This document shows, piece by piece, positions 30,970 to 41,331 of a DNA stretch of 64,000 bases. How positions within the stretch are numbered: the stretch's first letter is position 1; every line of letters starts with the position of its first letter. Source of the DNA: Mrakia gelida (lineage: Eukaryota > Basidiomycota > Tremellomycetes > Cystofilobasidiales > Mrakiaceae). The position numbers and the translations under genes were made by a program. The notes under the pieces were generated by a model. That model was not told where the DNA came from and ran no database searches. It saw only the letters and a list, made by a program, of their open reading frames with translations. The stretch spans positions 1,674,001-1,738,000 of the forward strand of contig BRON01000002.1 of NCBI GenBank assembly GCA_024345305.1. The letters run 5' to 3'.

Positions 30970-33900
30970 TCAAGCAAACATCCTAGCACTCTCATCGTCC
31001 CCGAAGTCATGCACGATCACCAGCTTATCGTGCGACGCTCTGTTGCAACAAACCGTGGGCAGAACGAGTCAGCGCGCATCAAGGGAAACGAAGGTCGAAA
31101 GCTCGTCGCGAGACTCACGAAACGATCTTGCCCGCATCAAACTTGATATCGAACACCAAGCTCGTATGACTGGACTTGAGGGTTTGAACGATCTCCCCGG
31201 TGAACAAAGACCAAATGAGGATTTGTTTGTCGTACCTGAGCGAACCGAAGCGAACGAACGAACGAACGAAGTCAGCGGTGGGGACGAAAACGGAGCGAGA
31301 GAAGACGCGACTCACCCTCCCGAAACGATCCTCCCACTCTCCGGATCCATAGCGAGGGTTCGAACGAGATCGGTGTGACCAGTAAGGGTTCGAAGGCACT
31401 CTCCCGTGCTGGCTGACCAGACTTTCATGCTGTTTCGAAACGAAAGAGACGCGTTTTTGAGTCAGCGATTGGTTTCGTCTCCCTCCCCACTCGACCTCCC
31501 CTCCACCCACCCAAAACAGACTCAAAGACCAACTCACGTTCGATCGTTACTCCCACTAACGATATAATCCTCCTTGAAATCCACACACGCCAATCCTCTC
31601 TCATGTCCTTCCATCGTCCTCACACACTCGCCCGAGACGATGTCCCAGATCTTGATCTTGCCGTCTCCGGAAGCGGAAGCGACTCGACCTCCGCAGATTC
31701 CGATGGCGTTGACGGGACCGGTGTGGCCGGTGAGGGTGTGGAGGTGGTCGAGGTTGAAGCGGGAGTGGATGAGGAGGTTGGTGTCTTTTGAGCTAAGGGA
31801 GGGACGCGACGGTGGGACGCGACGGGAGGGGAGGAGGGAGGGAGGAGAAGGGTCAGCGGGGTGTTTGGTGTGAGAAGGAGAGAGAGAGAGGTGGGAGAGA
31901 GCAACGACTCACCAAGAAACGATGTAATCCTTGTTGATCGCGATATCGAGAACTCCCTGCTTGTGACCTCCGAGGATGTGCTTCTTCGTCAAAGGCTTCT
32001 GTTGGATCCCGGGACCTGAGAACGAACCACAACAGACCAAGTAAGTCAGTACTGGGTACTCGAGCTTCTTCTCGGGTGGCCAGAAAAGATAGAGTGCGGA
32101 AAGACTCACCTCCCAAATCCCAAACGATAATCTTGGCGTCGCTCCCTCCACTGACCATGAACCCCGTCTCAGGCTCGAACATCAAGCACAGCACCGAAGC
32201 ATCGTGAGCGTGAACGGTCTGGAGGCATTCTCCCGTGTCCAAGCTCCAGACTTTGATGCTGTCGAAACGAAGAACGCACAAAAGAAAAAGAAACGCGCGT
32301 CAGAACGAAAGGAGACCTCGAAACGTCGCGTCTCCTCGACTCAAACCCAGAGATGAGCGAGCCAACTCACTTCTGATCCCTCGACCCCGTCACGATCTTC
32401 TTCCTATCGAACTGCAGACAGTACACACTATCGTCGTGTCCCTCGAGCTTCATCTCTCCTCCGACTTTCTCGTCTCCCCACCTTCGATCCAACCAGACCC
32501 TCTTCTCGCACACCTTCTTCCAAGGGATCCCTGACGCTCCGAGCCTGACCCCCTCGGGGACGAACGAGTCCGGGGCGAGGCTCGCGAACTTAGAGATGGA
32601 GGAAGGAGTTCGGTTAGAGGCGGCTGGTCGTCGAGTAGGAGTGGGAGTGAGGGTTGGGGAGTGGAGGGAAAGAGCGGCGAGTTGGGTTGAAGGGGAAGGA
32701 GGAGGGAGTCGAGATCGGAGGTAGGAGGGTCGGAGATGCCAGGAGGGATTGGAGACGAAGTAGGCTCGCCAGATGGAGCTGTGGAAGCAAAAACGAAGGA
32801 GCAAGAAGGAGTGTCAGCGAGAGAGTGCCGAAGGACGAGCCAACGAAGAGAAGACGAGACGAGACGAACCTGTCTGCAGCGAGTTCGTTCCAGGTCCGAC
32901 TAACCCGAGCACAGACGGCGAGGGAAGGTCTAGGAAGGAAGAGGTATATGTAAAGGGCGATCTCGGTCGGGAGAGAGGAGATGATATCTGTCGGTGCGAA
33001 CGAAGAAGAAAAACACCAAGGGAAAGAGCGACGCGAGCGAGAGGTCAGCTCAGCGTCAGGGCTGAGAAGGAGCGAGAACAAAAAACCTGTCATACGTACC
33101 GAAGCCCTGTTTTCCTTGTTCACCCTCCCAGTATCCTTCATCCTCGAAGCTTCCGACAGCTCGCTCTCCATCTCCTTCTCGAACGAGGTCGTCCGGCTCG
33201 CCCCACCCACTGTCGATCGGCTCTCTCCCCCCTCCTCCCTTGGCCTTGAAGGACCCCGTTCCAGTTCCAGTCGGGTTGGATCCGAACCCTTTGGCGAGCG
33301 TACCGCTGGAGAGGGCCGTCCAGCTCCACTTGGGAGTTGAGGTAGAGTTGGTTGATCCTCCGGTGTTGGCTCGAGGGCGAGTCTTTCGAGTCCAGGTTGA
33401 GCGGAGGGAGGGAGAGGAGGAGGAGACAAAGACTTGTTGGTCTGTCGTTCCGTTGGCTGAGTTGGAGGAGGAGGATTGACGACGAGATCGAGGAGGAGGG
33501 GAGGAGGTTCCCTGAGAGGTATAGGAGTGCTGCCTGATGGGAGTAGGAGGGACCGATGAGGATGAAACGACGAGGGATTGATTGGAGCTGCCGACGACCT
33601 GAGTCGAAGTCGAGGCTTCTCCTGCTCGGGATCCTGACCGAGAAGGTCCGGCTCTGCTGATAGAGGTAGATGACTCTCCGTTCGATACGAGGAAGGGATT
33701 CCTATCTTGATCTCGAGTGGGTGGTGAGCCGTCTTGGTTTGGAACGAGGTCGACCCATCCTGAGTGTCTCCTCGAGCTCGAGCCCCCTGCTCCTCCCTCC
33801 GAGGTGGTTGCTGCTGCTGAGGTAGACGCCGAAGCTGCCGAAGACGACGAGGAAGGGGAGGAGAGTACGTTTCCTACGAACCTTGAGAATTTTGATGAGA

Positions 33901-34027
33901 GGGATGAGGAAGACCGAGTTGCAGCGTTGGATGAGGACTTGGTGGGGAGGAAAGAGGACGGAGGAGGAGCTCGCGAGCTCGCTCGAGAACCTGAAGACGA
34001 AGACGCGGTGGGTTGAGGATCGGACAT
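30970..34027 (-). CDS. F-box/WD40-repeat protein, SCF substrate receptor
   Basis: ATG at 34027 starts MSDPQPTASSSSGSRASSR. The first about 300 residues are Ser/Thr/Pro-rich and likely disordered. Next comes an F-box (DIISSLPTEIALYIYLFLPR then PSLAVCARVSRTWNELAADR). Seven WD40 blades follow, with intron breaks inside them: EGHDDSVYCLQF, HAHDASVLCLMFEP, GGHKQGVLDIAI, TGHTGPVNAIGI, EGHERGLACVDF, TGHTDLVRTLAM and KSSHTSLVFDIKF. The final part is HDFGDDESARMFA with TGA at 30970-30972. The architecture matches Met30/Pof1/Cdc4-type adaptors of SCF ubiquitin ligases, which bind Skp1 through the F-box and phosphodegrons through the propeller. The substrate cannot be named. It shares a 201-base divergent promoter with a Zn2Cys6 factor. 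Confidence 0.88.
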
Positions 34028-34228
34028 GGTTTGTCGATCTAGTAGGAGGAGGGAAGGAGGAGAAGGAGAAGAGAAAAGGAAGGAAGGAGTCGGGATGGGT
34101 GTTTGTAGAGAATCGAGGGAGGGAGGGAGGAGAGAGACCGGGGCTCTCGTTTCGGTTCCCTCCTCTGCGTTCGTCCTGGTTTTCCGAGAGTCTACCAACG
34201 CCCGTCATCGGACTTTTCCAGGACGAAA
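34028..34228. promoter_or_regulatory. Divergent promoter F-box WD40 / Zn2Cys6 factor
   Basis: 201 bases separate the two starts. Co-regulation is possible, but no shared site was recognised. Confidence 0.5.
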
Positions 34229-37200
34229 ATGCCCGCAGATCCTTCAGAGAACTCGGTCAAATCAAGAGGGAAGGGTGTCAAGAAGCTGCCAGGGTTGAAG
34301 AGGACGAAAACTGGGTGTGAGTCTCGAAGAAGAAGGGAGAGAAGGAAACGAGCGAAGCTCACCAATCCCTTCTCCTTCCCCTCCTTCTCTTTTTCCTCTA
34401 GGCGCTTCCTGTAGAACAAAGAGGCATAAATGCGATGAAACCAAGCCCATCTGTGGTAGATGCTCCAAGGCGGGAACAGAAGTGAGCTCCAGTGGAAAAC
34501 TGTAGCAGTCGAACGACCTTCCTCTCCTCCCTCCCAAGAAGCTGACTCGCTCTCTCCCTCTCTTCTATCAGTGCCTGTACCCCATCGAAATCGCCAAAGA
34601 TCAACTCTTCCAACCCTACGACCGACAGCAACCAGTCGCTTCAACCTCCTACCTTCCTACTCCTCCTTCACCACAACCGTTCAACGCCATCGCTTCAAGC
34701 TCCAGCTCCTTCTACCATCCTCGTCCTTCCTACGCTTCCTCTTCCTCCTCGAACGACCTCTCCATGGACTCCTCCATCTTCTACAAATCCCCGACTTCCC
34801 TCCTAGAGATCCATTACCCTAACGCGGAGGAAAGGAACCTCGTAAGTTCTCCTCCTCTCCTCCTGCTCTCGCGCGAGCGAGACGTCTGACTCGTCGCGTC
34901 GTCTCGTTCGACTCCTCTTGCCTCTACACCTCCCGCCATACTTATCCGCTGACCCAACAATCCTCTCTCTCGTTCTCTCCCCCTTCTGTTTCGTCCTCAG
35001 ATGCACCACTTCATCCTCCTCCTCCCCAAACTCTTCACAACAACCACAGACCTCTCCTCTCCCCTCCCCCCCTCCACCTCCCTCTCAACAACCTCCCTCT
35101 CCCTCACCCACCAACACCCCCACCCCCTACCCCCCACCCTCTCCTCCATCCCCATCGACCACCTAGCCCCGCAACTAGACATCGTAGCCTTCATCAGCAA
35201 CCACTCCTCCTCCAACACCACCTCCCACCAAGCCGTCTCCCTCTCCTTCCTCTCCATAGGAGCCATCCACGCTGCTTTCCTCCACCACGAATCAGCCATG
35301 AAGTACCTCTTCGAGTCGGATCAGACCCTTGGACTCGCGGACACGAGCTTGAAGAATCATGCGAGGTATAGCGAGTTGGCGGAGAGTTTGGTGGAGAGTT
35401 CGTTGGCGGTGACGAGGAGTTCGATGTTGATTTTGGGGATGAGGAGGAAGGGTGCGGGTGGGTTGGGTGGCGGTGGAGGGGTGGGAGTTGGGCTGTTGGG
35501 AGGAGGTGGGATGTTGGGAGGTGGTGGGTTTGGGTTTGGGAGAGGGGAAGACGAGGAGGAGGGCGGAATGGAGTTGGAGGAAGAGGAAGAGGAGGGATTG
35601 GCGCTGTTGACGATCGCTGCTGATGCGTGTATCTTGACGAAGTGTTTGGCTGGGGGTGGGGATTATCGTGAGTTTCAGGATCACTTAGGCTTTGGGTGGA
35701 GGGAGGCAAGAGGGAGGGAAGGAGAGAAACCGACGCGTCGAGGGAAGCTGACATTGCGCGTTTCGTTCGGTTTGGCCCGGTGACAGACGAGGCTTTGACG
35801 CTTGGGAAGGCGCTGATTGGGATGAGAGGGGGTCCTCTGAAGATGCTGGAGTGAGTTTTGCGTCTAGTTCGAATGAGACGAGGCGAGGAGGGGAGGGGGA
35901 CGCGACTGACTGGCTTTCTTTGCTTCGCTTCACAGGCAAGCTAAGCTCTCGGGAGACCGCAAGAAGCTCAGGCGGTGTAGAGTGATGATAGAAGAGGTTG
36001 TGATGTGGGAGTTGTTCAGTGAGTTCAAATCTCCTGACGTTATCTTTCGGTCGACGCGTCTCGTCTCGCTCCACTTTCTCGTCGTGTTCCCGACGCGCCT
36101 TGCTCATCCTCCTTCCTCGTTTCCTTCCTTCTCTCTAATCCCTTCCTCCCTCGTCAGGCTGCCTCTCAACCGGCCGAGAACCTGACCTCGTCTTCCCCAA
36201 CGGACTCGGCAGCAACTCTCGTCTCCTCGCAAACAACGACGCGTCGAGTTCGGACCCACTCTCCTCGTGGTACTTCTCCTTCGCACCCTCGAATACAAGT
36301 AGAACAGCTGGCACGGAGGATTGGGACACGGTACCGACGATGCTGGGGATGAGTCGAGGCCTGGTTGAGATTCTGCATCGAGTGAGTTGCGACTCTTCGT
36401 CGTTTCTATTTCTTTCGTCCCCCTTCGCTGACTGGCCTGAGCTTCCGTCATCCAGGTCAACATCCTCTACTCCCGCTCTCGACCTCCAGGCTGGTCCTCC
36501 ATCTCTCCAACCATCAATTACCCTCTCATCATCGATTCTGCCTCCCTCGCTCAAGCCCACTCCCTCCTCACCGAAATCAACATCTGGAAGCAGGCCGTCA
36601 CGGCTGCTAAACCCGTCGAGGAGAGGAACAGGCTTGATATGGGTAACCTCATCTATACGGCTTGCCTTGAGGTGAGTTTCTTGCTCGTCTCGTAGCTTCT
36701 CGAGCGAACCCTGAACGAACTCTCTTCTCGATCTCGACGCGCTGACTCCACCTTCCCTTCGCTTCCTTCGTTTCCACCAACAGATGATCCTCCAACTCGA
36801 CCTCCTCTCCTATCCACCTTGTCATCCCGAGATCCAGTTCAGAGCCAAGGAGATCGTTCGTCTCGTTCTCCTCTGCTTCCAAACGAGCGGGTTCGTGCTC
36901 GGTGAGTTCTGCTCTCGCGCTTCTTCCCCTCTCTCTCTCTCTCTCTCTTTGCTGACCCTCTTTTCTCCCCTGGACGAAACGCAGGCTTCATGTGGCCGAT
37001 GATCATCGCAGCAAGCTGCGTCTCAGGCGAGGAAGATCGATTCGAGGCGCGTGAGGCCTTGCAGACGCTCAGGTTCGTCGTTTCGACTTCTTGCCTCTCG
37101 ACGTCTCGTTTCTTTCGCGATGTCCTGACTCTACGATATCTTTCGATTTGTTCTTTGGACGTGATCAGGTCGGTCTGCTGCTTCGATCTCAACTCAGCTT

Positions 37201-37398
37201 GGGCGATTCTCGACCAGGTTCGCTCCTTTCGACCCTCCCTCCTCGCTCGCTATCTTCCCTCCCCGATTCTTTCCGAGCTGACTCTTCGTCTTCGAATCCC
37301 CTCTGTCGGCACAGGTCTGGGCTCGACGAGACAACGGAGACGTCTACGCTTCCTGGAGATCCGTGACGGGCGAGGGAGGCGGGTTGGTGCTCGTTTGA
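34229..37398 (+). CDS. Zn2Cys6 transcription factor with fungal-specific regulatory domain
   Basis: ATG at 34229 gives MPADPSENSVKSRGKGVKKL. After an intron with donor after GGGT, the binuclear cluster reads CASCRTKRHKCDETKPIC then GRCSKAGTEC, with perfect C-x2-C-x6-C-x6-C-x2-C-x6-C spacing. Linkers follow, then a fungal transcription factor middle region: MHHFILLLPKLFTT, DIVAFISNHS, SLSFLSIGAIHAAFLHHES, YSELAESLVESSLAVTRSS. A Gly-rich insert lies at about 35455-35545. Later exons show DEALTLGKALIGMRGGPL, VMIEEVVMWELF, GMSRGLVEILHRVNILYS, MGNLIYTACLEMILQLDLLS, RAKEIVRLVLLCFQTSG and FMWPMIIAASCVSGEED, ending GGGLVLV with TGA at 37396-37398. The FMWPMIIAG-like motif is typical of basidiomycete members. 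Target genes are unknown. Confidence 0.85.
36929..36948 (+). repeat. CT dinucleotide repeat in an intron
   Basis: About nine CT units form an uninterrupted tract in an intron of the Zn2Cys6 gene. It acts as a long polypyrimidine stretch upstream of the GCTGACC branch site. Confidence 0.8.
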
Positions 37399-37601
37399 TA
37401 GATCGCTTTCGTTGCCTTTCGTTCCGTCGTACCCATCATGAGTCCAGAAGCAGTTGGTATCATATCGAACAATCCCAAGAAAAGAGTGACAACAAAAAGC
37501 GAAGGTATCCCAAAGGTTCCGAGGAACCACGAAAGAAGAAGAGTGAGAGAAACGAAACGAACGTGAAAGAAAACCAAAGTTGAGGCTATCCCTCCGTCTC
37601 C

Positions 37602-39061
37602 CTAAACACAAAGCTCGTTTCCTCGGCAGATCGCGGCTCCGAGGAGGTTTGTGAGTCCTGCGAGGGCGTCGATGTTGTTGATCGCGACAGGGCGCGAGGG
37701 GACAGTCGAGGGAACGCTTCCTGGGACCGAGATCGTCTCGGGCGCGATGTTGCTCTCCTGGCTTCCTGAAGCAGTGAAGGACTCGGTGGAGTTGGCGGAA
37801 GCGGAGTAGGCAAGGCTGGTAGTTGAAGGAACGGCTGAGGAGGTGGTGGTAACGACGGCGGCTGGAAGAAGAAAGGGATAGTCGGAGAACGAGTCAGCTT
37901 GCGTGCGAGTCGAGCTTTTGACGCGGCGAAACTCACAAGAGGTGGTGGGAGGGGGAGGAGGAGGAGCTTCCGAAGTTGTGGTGACGGGCTCCGGCGTCCA
38001 GGTGGTGGTCGGCTCAGGAGCAGGAGTCCAAGCAGGAGTCGTCGGGGTGGGCTCTAAGAACGAACGAAAGAACGAGGGATGGGTTCGTTAGCGGTCGAAT
38101 GGAAGTCGCGCGGTAGCATGAGGACGAGACTTACCAGGAGCAGGCTGTTGAACACCGTCGGTGAACTCCCAAGAACCATAGATCTGCATTCAAAGATAGA
38201 AGTCAAGTCAGAACGAGTCGAAGGGCGACGAGTGGAGGAGAGACGTCACTCACGACTCCGGCGTCGTGAGACGCGAAGAAGCTGAAGAGATCGGGAGAAA
38301 GATCGAGTGCGGCGTAAGGGCATCCAGGGCAGGTATCCTGCGTACGGTGGAACGAGAAGGAAAAGCTGGTCAGCGAGACGAAGACGAAGGGAGAGCGCAG
38401 ACGAGGACGAGGAAGACGTCAAACTCACCTCGATGGTCGCGACGGCCGTCTTCCCGTTGGCAGTGATCGCCACTTGTCGTCCACACCACCCCGAGTTCAT
38501 CATAGAGTCCGTAACGGCGACAACCTGATGACCAGACGAGGAGGAGGAAGAACAATAAAGGAGGGAGGGACGTGAGAAAAAGGCTTGGGCGAGTTTGCAA
38601 CGAGGAAACCCTGATCGACTCTTCCTGCCTCCTTCGACCAGTTCTTCCTCCCTTTGCCTCGCACCCAACGATACACTCGAGTCAACCACAGATAGAGGAG
38701 TGGACGTACGTATTCAGAGTTCCTCAAAAATCTTCCACAGGACCCAGCGTTTCCAGTCTCGACGCTGAAAGGGAGGGAGGACAGGAGGCGAAAACAGTCC
38801 GAGAGCCGTCAGCTTTGACCTTCTCCCGAGTACATCAAGGGACAGTGGGAGAGATGAAGGTTTTGCTCACACGTAGTAGGTCAACCTAGCGTCTCCGTAT
38901 CTCTTCTCGAGCCCTCGCTCTTCGAGGACAGCAGGAGCGACGGTCGCATTCCCAGCTACGAGCCGTTGTTTGAGAGCGTGGTGTTTTCCAGAGCTGCCGT
39001 GGCTTCCCGAGGCGATGGCGAGAGCAGGAAGGAGGAGAAGGAGGGAGCTGAGTGCGAGCAT
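37602..39061 (-). CDS. Secreted barwin/expansin-like (DPBB) protein with Kex2-type propeptide site
   Basis: ATG at 39061 starts the signal peptide MLALSSLLLLLPALAIASG. A propeptide ends in RGLEKR, a dibasic Kex2-type site, directly before YGDARLTYYV, the usual beginning of a fungal double-psi beta-barrel domain. Later exons give GNAGSCGRFLRNSEY, VVAVTDSMMNSGWCGRQVAI, ATIEDTCPGCPYAALDLSP and AGVIYGSWEF. The Cys residues and the D-CPGC motif match the barwin/RlpA-like fold seen in expansin-like and papain-inhibitor-like fungal proteins. A Pro/Thr/Ser-rich linker follows (TPTTPAWTPAPEPTTTWTPE), likely O-mannosylated. The C-terminus has AAICRGNELCV, with a final Cys pair, then TAG at 37602-37604. 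It is probably a cell wall or secreted protein; no enzymatic activity is implied. The length is about 300 residues. Confidence 0.85.
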
Positions 39062-39681
39062 GGTTTAGAAACGGGGCAGTTGAGTGGCTTGAGGGTTTGC
39101 AGGAGGGAGGAGGGGATGGAAGGAAGGAAGGAAGGTGAAGAAAGGGAGGAAGGTGCCGGGTCCGAAGCGAGTCGAGGATCGACGGGGAAAGGGAGGGTAT
39201 GTGGTTTGAGGGAGTGTGGGAGCCGTAGAAGGCGTGGGCGAAGAGTCTGGTCGAAAGAGGAGCGGAATCCGTTCAAGTCAAGGTCGTGGTTTGAGGAGAG
39301 AAGGAAGAAGGGAGGACGGGAGAGCAAGGAAGAAAGAGAGGGGACCGCCAAGGAGCTGTTCGGGCGTGCCTTGTGGTGTGTCACTTTGCATTTTAACGCT
39401 CAGAAAAGCTGCAATATCAGTATCTAGCATCTTCTGTAGCGAAGGACCTCAGCACTGGTGAGCGATGGAACTGCTCGTGAAAGAAGAAAAGTATCTCGTT
39501 CCGAACTGACGACGTCGAGGGACGAGGGGCGTCGCGTTGGTCTTCATCTCGCGAAGTTCAGCTGCACTCTCAGATCTACGACGGCTTCTTTCGACTCAGA
39601 GGCCATCTATAGCACGTCTCGGTCTACTCTATACAGTTCGTGCTTTCACTTGCATCCTCCCGAAGAGGCGAGCAACCCTCC
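39062..39681. promoter_or_regulatory. Upstream region of the DPBB gene
   Basis: 620 bases lie upstream of the DPBB start and downstream of a glyoxalase-like gene on the same strand. An AT-richer part near 39380-39440 stands out, but it matched no snRNA or tRNA pattern I know. No gene was recognised. Confidence 0.4.
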
Positions 39682-40986
39682 TCAAACCCTTTTAAAAACG
39701 AACCGACTCGCGCTCCCCTCCTGTACCTCGACGCCTTCCTTCCCTCCGTCGGTCTCGGTGTAGAAGCCGAGCTCGTAGAAAGCGTGAGGGCCTCGCTTGG
39801 TGAGGTACTGCGAGAAGAGAGAGGGGAAGAGAGGGAAAGGTTAGTCGCGTCGAGACGAAGGGACGGGCGATCAGAGAACGCGTCGAACTCACAGCAGTCT
39901 CCTCGTCCGACTGAGGAACTCGAAGGTGGATCTGAGCCTCAGGTGTTCCTAATGGGAGAGCGTTGGGCGCCGAGAGCGGGAATTTGGTCTCGGTGGAGGT
40001 CGAAGAGAGGGTCGATCCTTGGAGACTGTTCGCGGATGAGGACGAGGCGAATACGAGGACTGATCAGCTTGGCTACGTCTGCGAGATGATGGAAAGGGGG
40101 CTTACGCTGTAAGATAAGCCTTGAGAGACTCGTAGTTCTCCGAAGTGGTGAGGAGGGTGATGTGGGAGACCGAGACGGTCTTCGACGGGCTGAAGTTGAG
40201 AAGCGAGCGGACGAGAAGGAAGGCAGAGAAGCGAGTGAGCCGCTGTCCAAATCTAAGAAAAGCTTCAGTATGTGCAACTACTCACTGTGGTGATGGGAGA
40301 GCTGGAACCTGCGATGAAAGAGGAAGAAAGGACGGAAAGAAGAAAAATCAGTCGAGGACGATCGCGAGAACGCCAGCAAACAGTCCAGCAATAGAGGCAA
40401 CTGACCCGTAGATCCCTCGGGGTCAAATCCTCGCAGAAGAATGGTACTCCTCCCCTACCCTGAGCTTTCCCTGGGAAAGTAACGATCCACTTAACGTCGA
40501 CGCCGTCGGGTCTTGTTCTTCCTCCCTTCAGTCCTTCGTCGAAGGCCAACCCTTCGCTCTCGCCTCCCCGACTCTCGACCTTGTTGAACTCCTGTAGCTG
40601 AGACAGAGTTGGCTCCCCAAGTAGAGCCCAGTCGATATGACCAGGAAGCTTCTTCCCCCACCAGTGATCAGTGTCGGGAGGGGGAGGGGAGAGGAAGTGA
40701 ATGAGCTCGACGTAGGTTCCAGAGGCGAGGGGGATGAGGGAGTTGGCTCTGAGACGTGCAAACGACGGAAGGGTAGTCGAGGGTCAGTATAATGTGCATT
40801 TATGGCCTGGGAAAGGAAGAGAGCGGTCGGGAACGAGTCGAGAAGAGGAGGAGGGAAAGGCTCAACGAACGTCACTCCTCCTGCATGCGTCCCTCCTTCG
40901 ACGATCGTGAACCACGGCTTGAGATAGTCGACGGTCTTGGTGAGCTCCCCAGGAGGTGAGAGAAGAATGAGGTGGTCGAGGGACAT
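39682..40986 (-). CDS. Glyoxalase-like domain protein, copy A
   Basis: ATG at 40986 gives MSLDHLILLSPPGELTKTVD, then LKPWFTIVEGGTHAGG. The MSLDHLIL start and the GGTHAGG turn fit the VOC-fold glyoxalase-like family (Glyoxalase_3 type), which uses paired beta-alpha-beta-beta-beta modules. Later exons read NSLIPLASGTYVELIHFL, LPGHIDWALLGEP, KAQGRGGVPFFCEDLTPR, VSHITLLTTSENYESLKAYL, STLSSTSTETKFPLSAPNAL and IHLRVPQSDEETA. The end, YLTKRGPHAFYELGFYTE then SASRFVFKRV, has TGA at 39682-39684. A close paralogue on the plus strand lies at 47729-49041. The possible metal ligands (His of DHLI, Glu of VELIHF) are visible, but substrate and reaction are not known for this family. Confidence 0.72.
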
Positions 40987-41331
40987 GTTGCGAGGAAAGA
41001 TGGTCGTCGATGGTGATGAACGAAGGGAGGGAGAGCGAGCTCAACGAACGAGATCACAGCTGTCCCCGTCAAAACTACGTTTTCCTAGGTGTCGAGTCAT
41101 GATTCGCCTACCTACAGCAGGATATCCTACTCAGCATTTCAATGTAGCCCAGTGGGCTCAAAGTTTCGTCGGGAAAAGCGAGAAAAAGCCGATGAACAGG
41201 ATGACTCGACGCTCGCCTTTCGTTTTCCTCGTCTTCTCCATCTCGACGCGTCTTTCGGAAGGATCCGCCTCGCTTGAGCTCCAAAGATGATAATGAGATC
41301 TCTATCCCTACTGCGAAAGAGCAAAAGCGAC
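40987..41331. other. Promoter of glyoxalase-like copy A and 3' flank of the Utp8-like gene
   Basis: 345 bases lie between tandem minus-strand genes. No coding signal was seen. A near-palindrome GAGTCATGATTC occurs around 41094-41105. Confidence 0.4.

Noticed and set aside
39380..39470. AT-richer block tested as a snRNA or tRNA
   Set aside because: It has no Sm site, no U1/U2/U4/U5/U6 landmark and no tRNA A/B box pattern on either strand.
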